The notes beneath the pieces are model-generated. The model had not been told where the DNA came from. It did no database searches and saw only the letters and a program-made list of their open reading frames with translations. Below are positions 26,203 through 34,092 of a DNA stretch of 64,000 nucleotides, in pieces. Origin of the DNA: Clostridia bacterium. GTDB lineage: Bacteria; Bacillota; Sulfobacillia; SLMV01. The stretch spans positions 1 to 64,000 of the forward strand of contig SLMV01000029.1 of NCBI GenBank assembly GCA_007133365.1, read 5' to 3'. The position numbers and the translations under genes were made by a program. Numbering within the stretch: position 1 is the first letter of the stretch; each line of letters begins with the position of its first letter.

Positions 26203-27278
26203 TTATGACCACCAACTTCCCGGATCAGAGTTTCCATTTTATCGCTAATGTCGGAAGGATGTGGCATCACCCCGCCGGCGGTGCCGATAAATTCAACCGG
26301 CAACTCGCTACCCACCGCCAGCCGAACATCCTCCACCATTTGCCCCATGCTCATTTCCACCACGACGTATCCGCGCGCTTTCTCGGCGAGCGAGGCAAAT
26401 GCTTGGTCGGGGAAGGGCCAAAGACTGATCGGACGAACCAGTCCGACCGAATACCCGCGTTGCCGAAGCGATTCCAACGCTTTTTTCACGATTCGTGCGG
26501 TGGTACCATAAGCGGCAAAATAAAATTCCGCATCCTCATATAGGATTTCCCATCGGGTTTCATTCTCCTTCATCTGTCGATATTTCTCGCCCAACTTCTG
26601 GTTGTGTTCCCAGCACGCTTCAGCATCTAAATACAAAGAATTGATCAGATTGTTTTCTTTTCGCTTGCCACCGCGCCCAGTCGTGGCCCATTCTTTCACC
26701 GGCAACGTCTGGGGATCAAGAAGTTCGGGAAAGCGGACCGGTTCCATCATCTGTCCCATGATTCCGTCACCGAGAATCATGACCGGATTGCGGTAGCGAT
26801 CGGCGATATTAAACGATTCATAGGTAAGATCGACTAATTCCTGAAGGTCCGAAGGACCGAGCACCACCATGCGGTAGTCACCATGACCGCCGCCTTTCGT
26901 GGCTTGAAAATAATCGGATTGCGCCGGCTGAATGCTTCCCAAACCGGGTCCCCCTCGCACCATGTTCACGATGACACAGGGTAATTCCGAACCGGCCAAA
27001 TAGGAGATTCCTTCCTGTTTCAGACTGATTCCGGGGCTTGACGATGAGGTCATCACCCGGACTCCGGCTCCGGCTGCGCCATACACCATATTGATGGCTG
27101 CCACTTCGCTTTCCGCCTGAAGATAAACACCTCCCAGTTCGGGAAGCCGCCATGACATATATGCCGGCAATTCATTTTGGGGTGTAATTGGATATCCAAA
27201 AAAGTAGCGGCAACCTGCCCGCGCGGCCGCCTCTGCTACCGCCTCATTTCCTTTTACCAGCTGCAAGTCTTGATCCAC
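26199..27278 (-). CDS. 2-oxoacid:ferredoxin oxidoreductase, alpha subunit
   Basis: This 359-residue chain supplies the pyrimidine-binding and transketolase C-terminal domains. FFGYPITPQNEL near 26-37, EVAAINMVYGAAGAGVRVMTSSSSPG near 57-82 and the C-terminal VEFIGTAGG block are typical. The start is GTG at 27278 behind AAAGGGG, just after the dicluster ferredoxin gene. Adjacent leucine-dehydrogenase-type genes point to branched-chain 2-oxoacids as substrate (2-oxoisovalerate class, Vor), but 2-oxoglutarate cannot be excluded. Confidence 0.92.
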   Translation of the reverse strand: MDQDLQLVKGNEAVAEAAARAGCRYFFGYPITPQNELPAYMSWRLPELGGVYLQAESEVAAINMVYGAAGAGVRVMTSSSSPGISLKQEGISYLAGSELPCVIVNMVRGGPGLGSIQPAQSDYFQATKGGGHGDYRMVVLGPSDLQELVDLTYESFNIADRYRNPVMILGDGIMGQMMEPVRFPELLDPQTLPVKEWATTGRGGKRKENNLINSLYLDAEACWEHNQKLGEKYRQMKENETRWEILYEDAEFYFAAYGTTARIVKKALESLRQRGYSVGLVRPISLWPFPDQAFASLAEKARGYVVVEMSMGQMVEDVRLAVGSELPVEFIGTAGGVMPHPSDISDKMETLIREVGGHK

Positions 27279-27308
27279 AGTACCGCCCCTTTCGCTTCGA
27301 TTCACCCA

Positions 27309-27536
27309 TTACTTTTTCGCTTCCTTTTCGGGCCGATAAACCTCGATGGCCACATCTGGACACATCATGGCACAAAAACCACAGCTGATGCATTTTTCCT
27401 CATCCGTCACCTGCACCGTCCGATATCCCTTACGGTTCATGGTATCCGATAGGTAAACGATATCGACGGGACAAACCGAGGTGCACAAATCACACCCCTT
27501 ACAACGTTCCGAGTTCAAAACCCATTTCGATCCCAT
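27309..27536 (-). CDS. 2-oxoacid:ferredoxin oxidoreductase, delta (2x[4Fe-4S] ferredoxin) subunit
   Basis: This 75-residue protein has two classical cluster motifs: Cys12, 15, 18, 22 and Cys49, 52, 55, 59, each followed by Pro. It passes electrons from the TPP subunit to free ferredoxin. ATG at 27536 lies behind GGAGG; an open frame extends 30 codons upstream without family match. It is first of the delta-alpha-beta-gamma block and about 30 bases after the P-loop ATPase gene. Confidence 0.93.
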   Translation of the reverse strand: MGSKWVLNSERCKGCDLCTSVCPVDIVYLSDTMNRKGYRTVQVTDEEKCISCGFCAMMCPDVAIEVYRPEKEAKK

Positions 27537-27567
27537 GCTGGCACCTCCAAAGCCTTTACCATGGTCA

Positions 27568-28287
27568 TTAACACCAATCCGGACGAAGCCGCGGGTTGAT
27601 AACAATGAAATCAAGATCCCTCGCATCGCTCGCGATGTCGAGATCCTCAGACACTTGTTGTCCTTTAAGTACGTGCGCGCTTACTCCTAATCCTATCACA
27701 GGTATTCCTAACTGCCCGGCTGCTTGTTCCACCACACCGAGTCCCCAACGGATGTGATCCGCCTCGGTCTTAAAGCCCAGATGCGGATTGGCGATCAACC
27801 CGGCAATCGGCAATTTGGCCGCTTTTTCCAGCGCATAGTACGTGGCCACAATCCCGTCGCAAGAGGCGGTCTTCGGGCGGAAGGGATTAACGACCATCAT
27901 GACCTGTGCTCTCGCCGCCTGCATCATTTGACGCACGCTCGCTAAGGGACGCGCTCCGACCTCGCTTCCCCCGACATCAACAATACAAACGTCGAATGCC
28001 GCCAGCGCCTGCGATAGACCGGCCGGCATAACGGGAAATTCGGTGCCGGCGTGAAAAGCCACCGGATGGACCACTTCCACTCCCTGAGCCGTTAGTTCCT
28101 CGATCAGCTCGCGGGAGCGGAAAAACGGGGTCACCAAGTCAAGATCCACCAATACCACCTTTGACTTTTCGGCATCGCTCGCCGCCTCGATGGCAATTTG
28201 CATTGCGATTTCCGTTTTTCCGCTCCCGAACAGCCCCAAAACAACCAAGGGCCTCGAAGCCAGTCCTCGTAAAGACACCTCAGACAC
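27568..28287 (-). CDS. P-loop ATPase of unknown function in the oxidoreductase operon
   Basis: The 239-residue protein has a Walker A GLFGSGKT (18-25), a switch-like VVLVDLDLVTPFFRSRE about 25 residues later, a Walker B-like CIVDVGGSE near 100, and VVNPFRPKT near 130. This layout recalls SIMIBI-class ATPases (MinD/CooC/CobQ-like), but the P-loop lacks the second, signature lysine. No transmembrane or Cys-rich segment is seen. The GTG at 28287 overlaps the end of the leucine dehydrogenase gene; no clear SD, and the frame is open to 28404. The function is unknown; a role in assembling or activating the complex is a guess from context. Confidence 0.8.
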   Translation of the reverse strand: MSEVSLRGLASRPLVVLGLFGSGKTEIAMQIAIEAASDAEKSKVVLVDLDLVTPFFRSRELIEELTAQGVEVVHPVAFHAGTEFPVMPAGLSQALAAFDVCIVDVGGSEVGARPLASVRQMMQAARAQVMMVVNPFRPKTASCDGIVATYYALEKAAKLPIAGLIANPHLGFKTEADHIRWGLGVVEQAAGQLGIPVIGLGVSAHVLKGQQVSEDLDIASDARDLDFIVINPRLRPDWC

Positions 28288-29341
28288 GAATTCGCTGTAT
28301 TTGTCCGATGGCCTCAATTCGCGCTCTTGCGATTCGCTCGGCCGCCACATGGGTCGGAATGTCCTCTTTTTCGCTCGTTTCAAAGATGCGATGTAGCTGC
28401 CCACCGATTCCAGCTATCTTCTTATACGCGAGTTCCTTCGAGTAGCCGCCCGGATGAAACTCGTGGTAGACGTTTGTCACGCCCCCGCCATTGATGACAA
28501 AGTCCGTTGCATAAAGAATGCCCTTTTGCCTCAGCGCATCCCCGTGATGTCTTTCTTCCAGTTGATTGTTGGCCGCTCCGGCAACCACACGGCAGTTTAG
28601 TTGAGGCAAGGTCGTGTCGTTGATGACAGCACCGAGGGCACATGGAGAGTAGACATCGCAGGCGACGCCATAGATGTCATCCGGATCGGCGACTTCGGCA
28701 CCGAAATCACGGACCACTCGCTCAACCTTATCCTCATAAATATCCGAGACAATTAGCTCCGCACCGGCATCATGAAGGTAGTCGCAAAGCACATACCCGA
28801 CACTTCCAACGCCTTGAATCGCCACCTTCGTGCCGGTCAGGTCAGACGAGCCATCAAGGTGTTCGATGGCGGCCTGAATCCCAACAAAAACGCCGTAAGC
28901 CGTGGCCGGTGAGGGATCACCCGATTTATGCATCAGACCGCCGGCAAACTCGGTCTCCTCCGCGACAATGGCCAAATCTTCGGGACTCGTTCCGACATCC
29001 TCTGCCGTAATATAGCGGCCCCCCAGAGAATCGACAAAGCGGCCGTACGCACGCCACAGTTCCTCCGATTTGTCTTTGCGTGAATCCGCGATGATTACGC
29101 CTTTTCCGCCGCCAAGATTTAACCCCATCGCCGCACTCTTGTAGGTCATGCCTTGAGAAAGACGCAAGGCATCCACAATGGCTTCTTCCTCGGTGTCGTA
29201 ATTCCACATGCGCGTACCGCCCAGCGCCGGTCCCAACGTGGTATCGTGAATTGCGATGATGGCTTTGAGGCCGGACACTTTATCATAGCAAAAGGCAATC
29301 TGCTCATGCCCCATATCGCTCATTAGCTCAAAAACTTCCAT
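28280..29341 (-). CDS. Leucine-dehydrogenase-type amino acid dehydrogenase, copy 1
   Basis: The Glu/Leu/Phe/Val dehydrogenase family reductively aminates or oxidatively deaminates branched-chain or aromatic amino acids with NAD. From ATG 29341, behind GAGAGGAG, Lys80 in NLGGGKG is at the position of catalytic Lys80 of Bacillus leucine dehydrogenase. GVGSVGYVLCDYLHDAG is the NAD fold, near 180. Length is 353. It produces 2-oxoacids next to the enzyme that would oxidise them. Confidence 0.92.
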   Translation of the reverse strand: MEVFELMSDMGHEQIAFCYDKVSGLKAIIAIHDTTLGPALGGTRMWNYDTEEEAIVDALRLSQGMTYKSAAMGLNLGGGKGVIIADSRKDKSEELWRAYGRFVDSLGGRYITAEDVGTSPEDLAIVAEETEFAGGLMHKSGDPSPATAYGVFVGIQAAIEHLDGSSDLTGTKVAIQGVGSVGYVLCDYLHDAGAELIVSDIYEDKVERVVRDFGAEVADPDDIYGVACDVYSPCALGAVINDTTLPQLNCRVVAGAANNQLEERHHGDALRQKGILYATDFVINGGGVTNVYHEFHPGGYSKELAYKKIAGIGGQLHRIFETSEKEDIPTHVAAERIARARIEAIGQIQRIRV

Positions 29342-29356
29342 TAACGCCACTCCTCT

Positions 29357-30433
29357 CTAGGATTTTTCCGGGAGATAAATCCGACTAATCCTACCCAATT
29401 TTTGAATGCGATCGGCCACAATGCGATCCGCGGCCTCAAACGGCGGGATATTCTCCTTCTCCGCCACTTCAAAGCAACCGAGCAATAGATCGTACAGATC
29501 CCCTGTTTTTTTCATCGCCCGATCCCAGTTAAATCCTTCAAGTTCATCCGCCACTTGGATCAAACCGCCGGCATTGACGATATAATCCGGTGCAAACAAA
29601 ATGCCCTTTTCGTCCAGTTTCCGCCCAATGTCAGGATGCGATAATTGATTGTTCGCTGCACCCGCAATCACCCGACACTTGAGGCGTTCGATACTATCCT
29701 CGTTGAGGACGCCTCCCATAGCGCAAGGGGCGAAAACATCACAATCAACATCGTAAATGGCATCCGGGGTCACGGCTTCAACTGGAAAACGCTGTTTGGT
29801 CTCTTGCACCACATTTTCATCAATATCCGTGACGATGACTTTGCAGCCGGCATCAATCAGATGCTCCACCAATCGTATCCCGACTTTGCCGACCCCCTGC
29901 ACAGCGACGGTCTTATCCGCCAAGTTATCGGAACCAAACACCTGTCGAACGCCGGCCCGAATACCCTGGAGTACCCCGAAGGCCGTCGTCACGGAGGTGT
30001 TGCCACTTCCTCCGGCATATTCCGGGAGACCAACCAACCAATCGGTTTCCTGTCCAACGGTAACGAAGTCATCGAAGCTGGTCCCCATATCGGTACCGGT
30101 GATGACTCGACCCTTAAGGCCCTCAATGAAACGGCCAAACGCCCGAAGATAGGCCTCCGTTTTATCCGTCTCAGGATCGCCCCATAACAGCGTCTTTCCG
30201 CCCCCGTGATTGCAGCGCGTGATCGCCGATTTTGCCGTCATCCCAAAGGACAAGCGCAGCACATCATCGATCGCTTCTTCTTCGGTTTCGTAAGGCCACA
30301 TGCGACATCCCCCCAGGGCCGACCCCAAGGTGGAATCATGTATGGCCACCAATGCTTTGAGATTCGAATTCTCATCGTAGGAAAGAATCAACTGCTCATG
30401 ACCTTCCGCCGCCATCTTTTCAAAAATGCCCAA
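29357..30433 (-). CDS. Leucine-dehydrogenase-type amino acid dehydrogenase, copy 2
   Basis: This is a paralogue of the following gene, 15 bases away. From TTG 30433, behind AAAGGAG, the 358-residue protein also places the catalytic lysine at residue 80, but the motif reads RCNHGGGKTL instead of NLGGGK, so the substrate pocket differs. The NAD fold GVGKVGIRLVEHLIDAG is intact. The open frame extends 25 codons upstream without matching the family. The pair may handle different amino acids (branched-chain versus aromatic), or form mixed oligomers; the sequence cannot tell. Confidence 0.9.
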   Translation of the reverse strand: MGIFEKMAAEGHEQLILSYDENSNLKALVAIHDSTLGSALGGCRMWPYETEEEAIDDVLRLSFGMTAKSAITRCNHGGGKTLLWGDPETDKTEAYLRAFGRFIEGLKGRVITGTDMGTSFDDFVTVGQETDWLVGLPEYAGGSGNTSVTTAFGVLQGIRAGVRQVFGSDNLADKTVAVQGVGKVGIRLVEHLIDAGCKVIVTDIDENVVQETKQRFPVEAVTPDAIYDVDCDVFAPCAMGGVLNEDSIERLKCRVIAGAANNQLSHPDIGRKLDEKGILFAPDYIVNAGGLIQVADELEGFNWDRAMKKTGDLYDLLLGCFEVAEKENIPPFEAADRIVADRIQKLGRISRIYLPEKS

Positions 30434-30678
30434 GGACAACTCTCCTTTCCCCAAGTCATTGTGTGTGGAATCCGGAAGTTTTGTTGATTTTCGCAATGTA
30501 GAACCCAAAAAAATGGTTCGCTAGGAATATGCTGGATCACCTCAGGCCAAGGTTTCCTTAAATTCCAACCAGCGAACCGCAAAAGACGTTCCAAATTCCT
30601 TGCGAATTCCTCACCAATCGTCAACTTCTTGCCATCGTCCGTTTCAGTAAAATACGGCCACGTTTCATCTGACACCAT
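30388..30678 (-). CDS. Doubtful small open reading frame between spo0A and leucine dehydrogenase
   Basis: An ATG at 30678, eight bases after AAGG, opens 96 codons. The first 45 residues look protein-like (acidic start, then GEEFARNLERLLRFAGW), but the last 15 codons overlap leucine dehydrogenase copy 2 in another frame, and the frame runs through the hairpin at 30515-30578. I recognise no family. It may be a small gene, a decayed gene or chance. Confidence 0.25.
   Translation of the reverse strand: MVSDETWPYFTETDDGKKLTIGEEFARNLERLLRFAGWNLRKPWPEVIQHIPSEPFFWVLHCENQQNFRIPHTMTWGKESCPWAFLKRWRRKVMSS
30515..30578 (-). promoter_or_regulatory. Candidate structured leader/terminator before leucine dehydrogenase copy 2
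   Basis: On the minus strand GGTTCGCT (30578-30571) pairs with AGCGAACC (30522-30515), enclosing 48 bases that can fold further (AAGG-AAA-CCTT, GGAAT/ATTCC). The base is followed directly by ATTTTTTT. The whole ends about 75 bases before the TTG start. That is the form of an attenuator or riboswitch expression platform, or of a terminator for spo0A 220 bases upstream. No known riboswitch or T-box core was recognised. Confidence 0.4.
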
Positions 30679-30794
30679 CAATTCTACCTTATTGTTATTT
30701 TCGTCACGAGACCGCGCAATTCCTTCCCGATCGGACCAAACCCCCACCCCTCAATGTCATCGCTTGATTTAACACGACCAACGTCAGAAGGATT

Positions 30795-31586
30795 CTATCG
30801 AGGCTTTCCAAATTGCATCCGGACCCGTTCGGCAACCAAAGCGATGAATTCCGAGTTCGTCGGTTTTCCTCGGGATGACTTGGTAGAGTAACCAAAATAT
30901 TCGGAAATGGCTTCCGGCCCCTCACGGGTAAAGGCAACGTTGATGGCGTGTCGGATGGCACGCTCAACCCGACTGGGGGTGCTGCCGTGATCCTCGGCCA
31001 CCTTGGGGTAAAGCTTTGTGGTGATTCCATCAAGGAGGTTCGGATCATCGAGGGCGTGTAAGATGGCCGTTCGCAGATAGCGATAACCCTTTATATTGGC
31101 CGGGATCCCCAACATCTGGATGGTTTGGGTAATGGGTTTCGTCGGGTGATCCGCTGACGTCACCTCGACCTGCGCGCTCGCTTCGATTGACGGCTCTTTC
31201 GACCATTCGGGCCCAATGATCTCCCGAAGACGACGGCCAAACAATTCGAGGTCGAAAGGCTTTAACAGGAAGTAATCAGCGCCTAGTTGGCTCGCCTTTT
31301 GGGTGATGTGCTCCTGACCAAACGCGGTGAGCACAAGACAGCGTGGTTTCTTATCGGCATCAATTGTCTGCAATCGCTCCAAAACCCCGATCCCATCGAG
31401 TCGCGGCATCACAACATCTAACACGAGCACATCGGGAACACACTTTTCGAGGGTGCAGAGCAGCTCGAGGCCGTCGTGCGCCACATCGACCAAATGTAAA
31501 TCCGGTTGCTCCTCAATGTATTGTCCCAAGGTGCAACACAAATCAACATTATCGTCGGCAACCAAGATGGTAATGGGTCTTGTCAC
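30795..31586 (-). CDS. spo0A: Sporulation master regulator Spo0A
   Basis: Spo0A is the response regulator that commits cells to sporulation. The receiver domain has the acidic pair Asp11-Asp12, phospho-acceptor Asp57 (VLVLDVVMP) and Lys109 (LLKPFD). The C-terminal DNA-binding domain (about 150-263) contains the diagnostic GYRYLRTAI, TPSRVERAIRHAI and NSEFIALVAERVR segments. Length 263 is standard. Start is GTG behind GGAGG. It stands alone, divergent from gltX; in B. subtilis spo0A follows spoIVB, which is not here. Confidence 0.96.
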   Translation of the reverse strand: MTRPITILVADDNVDLCCTLGQYIEEQPDLHLVDVAHDGLELLCTLEKCVPDVLVLDVVMPRLDGIGVLERLQTIDADKKPRCLVLTAFGQEHITQKASQLGADYFLLKPFDLELFGRRLREIIGPEWSKEPSIEASAQVEVTSADHPTKPITQTIQMLGIPANIKGYRYLRTAILHALDDPNLLDGITTKLYPKVAEDHGSTPSRVERAIRHAINVAFTREGPEAISEYFGYSTKSSRGKPTNSEFIALVAERVRMQFGKPR

Positions 31587-31918
31587 CGCGCGCTCCCTCC
31601 TTCGCTCACAAATGGGATCAAGCCGGCCATTTTGACGGCCCTTTCATGGTTTTTATCCGAGTAAAGTAAGATCTTCGTCAGGGCCCCCAATTCTCCTGCC
31701 ACCACGAACATTTGAGACCAAATCGAACCAAAATTAACGTCCTTTTACGTTTCCCTAAAGCGGGCCAGTGCAATAGAACTTGCAGGTGCTTTGACCATTC
31801 AATATGATTAAATTAAATCGTTTTGGGAAGATTTGATTAAAGGTGTATATCATGGCCAAATTTCTATCGAAGGAGTGTGAAAAGTCCTTAGGGCATCACG
31901 TTCGCCCGGGATTAAACT
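31587..31918. other. Divergent intergenic region between spo0A and gltX
   Basis: The 332 bases must hold promoters for both genes. A gltX promoter is proposed at 31780-31808. On the spo0A side no convincing sigma-A or sigma-H promoter or Spo0A box (TGTCGAA) was found. A short open frame (31852-32043, plus) begins behind AAAGGTG and overlaps the gltX start in another frame. Confidence 0.5.
31780..31808 (+). promoter_or_regulatory. Probable sigma-A promoter for gltX
   Basis: TTGCAG (31780-31785) and TATGAT (31803-31808) have a 17-base spacer. Transcription would start near 31815, giving a leader of about 100 bases. A second candidate, TTGACC (31791-31796) with TTAAAT 16 bases on, overlaps it. 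Confidence 0.5.
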
Positions 31919-33331
31919 TTGACCGTACGCGTAAGATTTGCTCCAAGCCCTACCGGTTACATGCATGTCGGAAACGCCCGAACAGCCTTGTTCAATTGGT
32001 TGTTCGCCCGCAAGCAAGACGGAACCTTTATTCTTCGGATTGAGGACACCGATCAACAGCGACATATCGAGGCCTCGTTGAAAGTTATCACCGACGGACT
32101 CCAGTGGCTCGGCCTTGATTGGGATGAGGGACCGGAGGTGGAAGGCGATTATGGTCCCTATTTTCAAAGTCAACGTACAGAGCATTATTTTACCCATGCT
32201 CAATGCCTAATCACCGAAGGAAAAGCGTATCCGTGCACTTGCGAGATCGCCCCACAAACCGAAGCACCGGCCCCATGCGAATGCCGCAACCAACCCAGGG
32301 ATGAATCCTTTGCACTCGAATCGGGCATGGCCGTCCGGATTATTAACGACAAACGCCGCGAGCACTTCGACGATATCGTGCAAGGGTCGCTTTCCTTCGA
32401 TACTGAGCAGTTTGGTGACTTCATTTTGGTCAAATCCGACGGGACCCCCACCTATAATTTCGCCAACGTGGTGGATGATCACATGATGGGAGTGACCCAT
32501 GTGATCCGGGGCGATGATCACGTGTCAAATACCCCGCGGCAATTGATGCTTTATCGCGCCTTTGAATACGAGCCTCCAAGTTTCGCGCACCTCCCTCAAA
32601 TCCTCGGCCCTGACGGAGCCCGCCTGAGCAAACGACACGGTGCTGCGGCCCTCACCGATTATCGCGAAATGGGTTTTCTCCCCGAGGCGCTGGTCAACTA
32701 CCTCGCCCTTTTGGGTTGGGCGCCGGAAGGCGAGCAAGAATTTCTACCTCTCGATGAATTGGTCAAGCAGTTTGAACTTGAAAACGTGCGGAAAAGTGCC
32801 GGTCGCTTTGACTTTGACAAACTCATCCACCTCAACTCGATGTATATGCAGCAGCTCCCGGTATCCGAACGGGCCGATTTGGCCAAACGTGCTTTGGTGC
32901 GAGGCGGTGTAATAACGGAAAACGAAGCGGCCAATCCAAAGACCCAGGAACAAATCACGGCCGTCACGGAAGCGTTGGGGAATCGTTTCCGTTATGGTGA
33001 GCAGTTTTTCGAATTTGGGGGCCATTTCTTTAAAACGCACATCGAGATTCCTGACGAACTTAAGGACCATTTTGAGTCAGAAGATGTTCGGTCTGCCTTA
33101 TATGAGGCGGCAAAACGATTTGAACAACTTTCGAAGTGGAACGAATCGAACATCGAACAGGTGATCCGATCATCCGCCAAAGACCAAGGTCTTAAAGCCG
33201 CTCCGGTAATCCACGCCATTCGCGTCGCACTATCGGGAGATACCGTTGGCCCCAGCCTTTTCCAACTGGTCTTGCTAGTGGGCCAAGAACGCACCGTGCA
33301 ACGCATCAAACGCGCGCTCAACCGCGACTGA
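31919..33331 (+). CDS. gltX: Glutamyl-tRNA synthetase
   Basis: GltX charges tRNA-Glu (and, in many Firmicutes, tRNA-Gln for later amidation). The HIGH-type motif is HVGN at 16-19 after VRFAPSPTG, and the KMSKS-type motif is LSKRHG near 240. Zinc-site-like Cys106, 108, 120 and 122 are present. Length 470. A stop codon lies two codons upstream, so TTG at 31919 is the only start that keeps the family N-terminus. The SD in front (CCGGGA) is weak. A cognate tRNA-Glu gene lies at 33.8 kb. Confidence 0.95.
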   Translation: MTVRVRFAPSPTGYMHVGNARTALFNWLFARKQDGTFILRIEDTDQQRHIEASLKVITDGLQWLGLDWDEGPEVEGDYGPYFQSQRTEHYFTHAQCLITEGKAYPCTCEIAPQTEAPAPCECRNQPRDESFALESGMAVRIINDKRREHFDDIVQGSLSFDTEQFGDFILVKSDGTPTYNFANVVDDHMMGVTHVIRGDDHVSNTPRQLMLYRAFEYEPPSFAHLPQILGPDGARLSKRHGAAALTDYREMGFLPEALVNYLALLGWAPEGEQEFLPLDELVKQFELENVRKSAGRFDFDKLIHLNSMYMQQLPVSERADLAKRALVRGGVITENEAANPKTQEQITAVTEALGNRFRYGEQFFEFGGHFFKTHIEIPDELKDHFESEDVRSALYEAAKRFEQLSKWNESNIEQVIRSSAKDQGLKAAPVIHAIRVALSGDTVGPSLFQLVLLVGQERTVQRIKRALNRD

Positions 33332-33336
33332 TAGCG

Positions 33337-33372
33337 TCGTCGGTTGGCCCTCACGCGGGGGCCGACCGACGA
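33337..33372 (+). terminator. Strong hairpin after gltX
   Basis: TCGTCGGTTGGCCC pairs with GGGCCGACCGACGA (one G-T pair) around an 8-base loop, five bases after the stop codon. The stem is very stable. The T-rich run follows only about 35 bases later, so it is not a textbook intrinsic terminator, but the position supports that role. Confidence 0.55.
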
Positions 33373-33472
33373 TACCGTACGTACCTTCCTAGTCATTGGG
33401 ACCGCCTTAATTTTTTAGAATCCGCCGTCATGAGGCATAGCCTAGAAGGTTATAAAGGAGAGAACACCACCG

Positions 33473-33664
33473 ATGACCCTTTCCCCTCGTTCAAAACTCC
33501 ATCAATTGAAAAATCATCTCGCCACCATACGCGCCTCAGCGCAGTTCGCCTTAATGGTAGATCGCGAGCCATCTTCCCGCGTTCACCATGCATTGGAAAC
33601 GATTATTCGAGAAACAGACTGTCTAAATTCCCTGTTGGAAAACTGGCTTAAAGAAGAGCGGTAA
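33473..33664 (+). CDS. 63-residue protein resembling a histidine-kinase dimerisation (DHp) domain
   Basis: The sequence starts with a basic helix, then KLHQLKNHLATIRASAQFAL (9-28), which resembles the H-box HELKNPLTAIRG of sensor kinases with His10 as candidate phospho-acceptor. A second helix, HHALETIIRETDCLNSLLENWL, follows a short turn. Thus two helices of a DHp hairpin are present, with no sensor or ATPase domain. AAAGGAG lies about 12 bases ahead of the ATG, rather far. It is transcribed after gltX and near spo0A. It may be a phosphotransfer or dimerisation mini-protein; similarity to a kinase fragment is by eye only. Confidence 0.55.
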   Translation: MTLSPRSKLHQLKNHLATIRASAQFALMVDREPSSRVHHALETIIRETDCLNSLLENWLKEER

Positions 33665-33798
33665 TTTACCTTCACTCGGTTCAGCACTCACGTCACCAAT
33701 CGCGGCCCCAGCGTTTTGGCATCCAACAGAAAAGACGAGTCCCAACCCTCATCGCCATCGCGATTCGGGTGAACCCGCCCTCTGCTTAACCGCTAGTG

Positions 33799-33870
33799 TG
33801 ACCCCACCGGGGATTGAACCCGGGTCTCCAGCTTGAAAGGCTGGTGTCTTGACCACTTGACCATGGGGCC
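33799..33870 (-). tRNA. tRNA-Glu (anticodon UUC)
   Basis: The 72-base cloverleaf has acceptor GGCCCCA/TGGGGTC with one G-T pair, anticodon stem CCAGC/GCTGG, loop CTTTCAA and T loop TTCAATC. The CCA end is not encoded. It is the last gene of the Asn-Met-Glu cluster. Confidence 0.95.
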
Positions 33871-33878
33871 ATATTGTG

Positions 33879-33951
33879 TGGGCCCAGTTGGATTTGAACC
33901 AACGACCTTGGGTTTATGAGACCCCTGCTCTGACCACTGAGCTATGGGCCC
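33879..33951 (-). tRNA. tRNA-Met (anticodon CAU)
   Basis: The 73-base cloverleaf has acceptor GGGCCCA/TGGGCCC, D stem GCTC/GAGC, anticodon loop CTCATAA and T stem GTTGG/CCAAC. The first anticodon-stem pair (27:43) is a G-A mismatch. The acceptor ends in full pairing, so it is an elongator Met or a lysidine-modified Ile tRNA rather than initiator. CCA is not encoded. Confidence 0.93.
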
Positions 33952-33981
33952 GAAGAGGTCAGAATGCATCGCCCAAAGATT

Positions 33982-34056
33982 TGGCTCCACGGGTAGGACT
34001 CGAACCTACAACCCTCCGGTTAACAGCCGGACGCTCTGCCATTGAGCTACCGTGGA
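33982..34056 (-). tRNA. tRNA-Asn (anticodon GUU)
   Basis: The cloverleaf has acceptor TCCACGG/CCGTGGA, D stem GCTC/GAGC, anticodon stem TCCGG/CCGGA with loop CTGTTAA, T stem GTAGG/CCTAC, discriminator G and an encoded CCA. It is first in the cluster, directly behind the promoter at 34093-34121. Confidence 0.95.
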
Positions 34057-34092
34057 GCATCGACAACACCACGTGTTCTGCAAGCAAAATAC

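Noticed and set aside
31587..31760. A sigma-H-like promoter or Spo0A box upstream of spo0A
   Set aside because: AAAAGGACG resembles a sigma-H -35, but no fitting -10 follows, and no TGTCGAA box was found.
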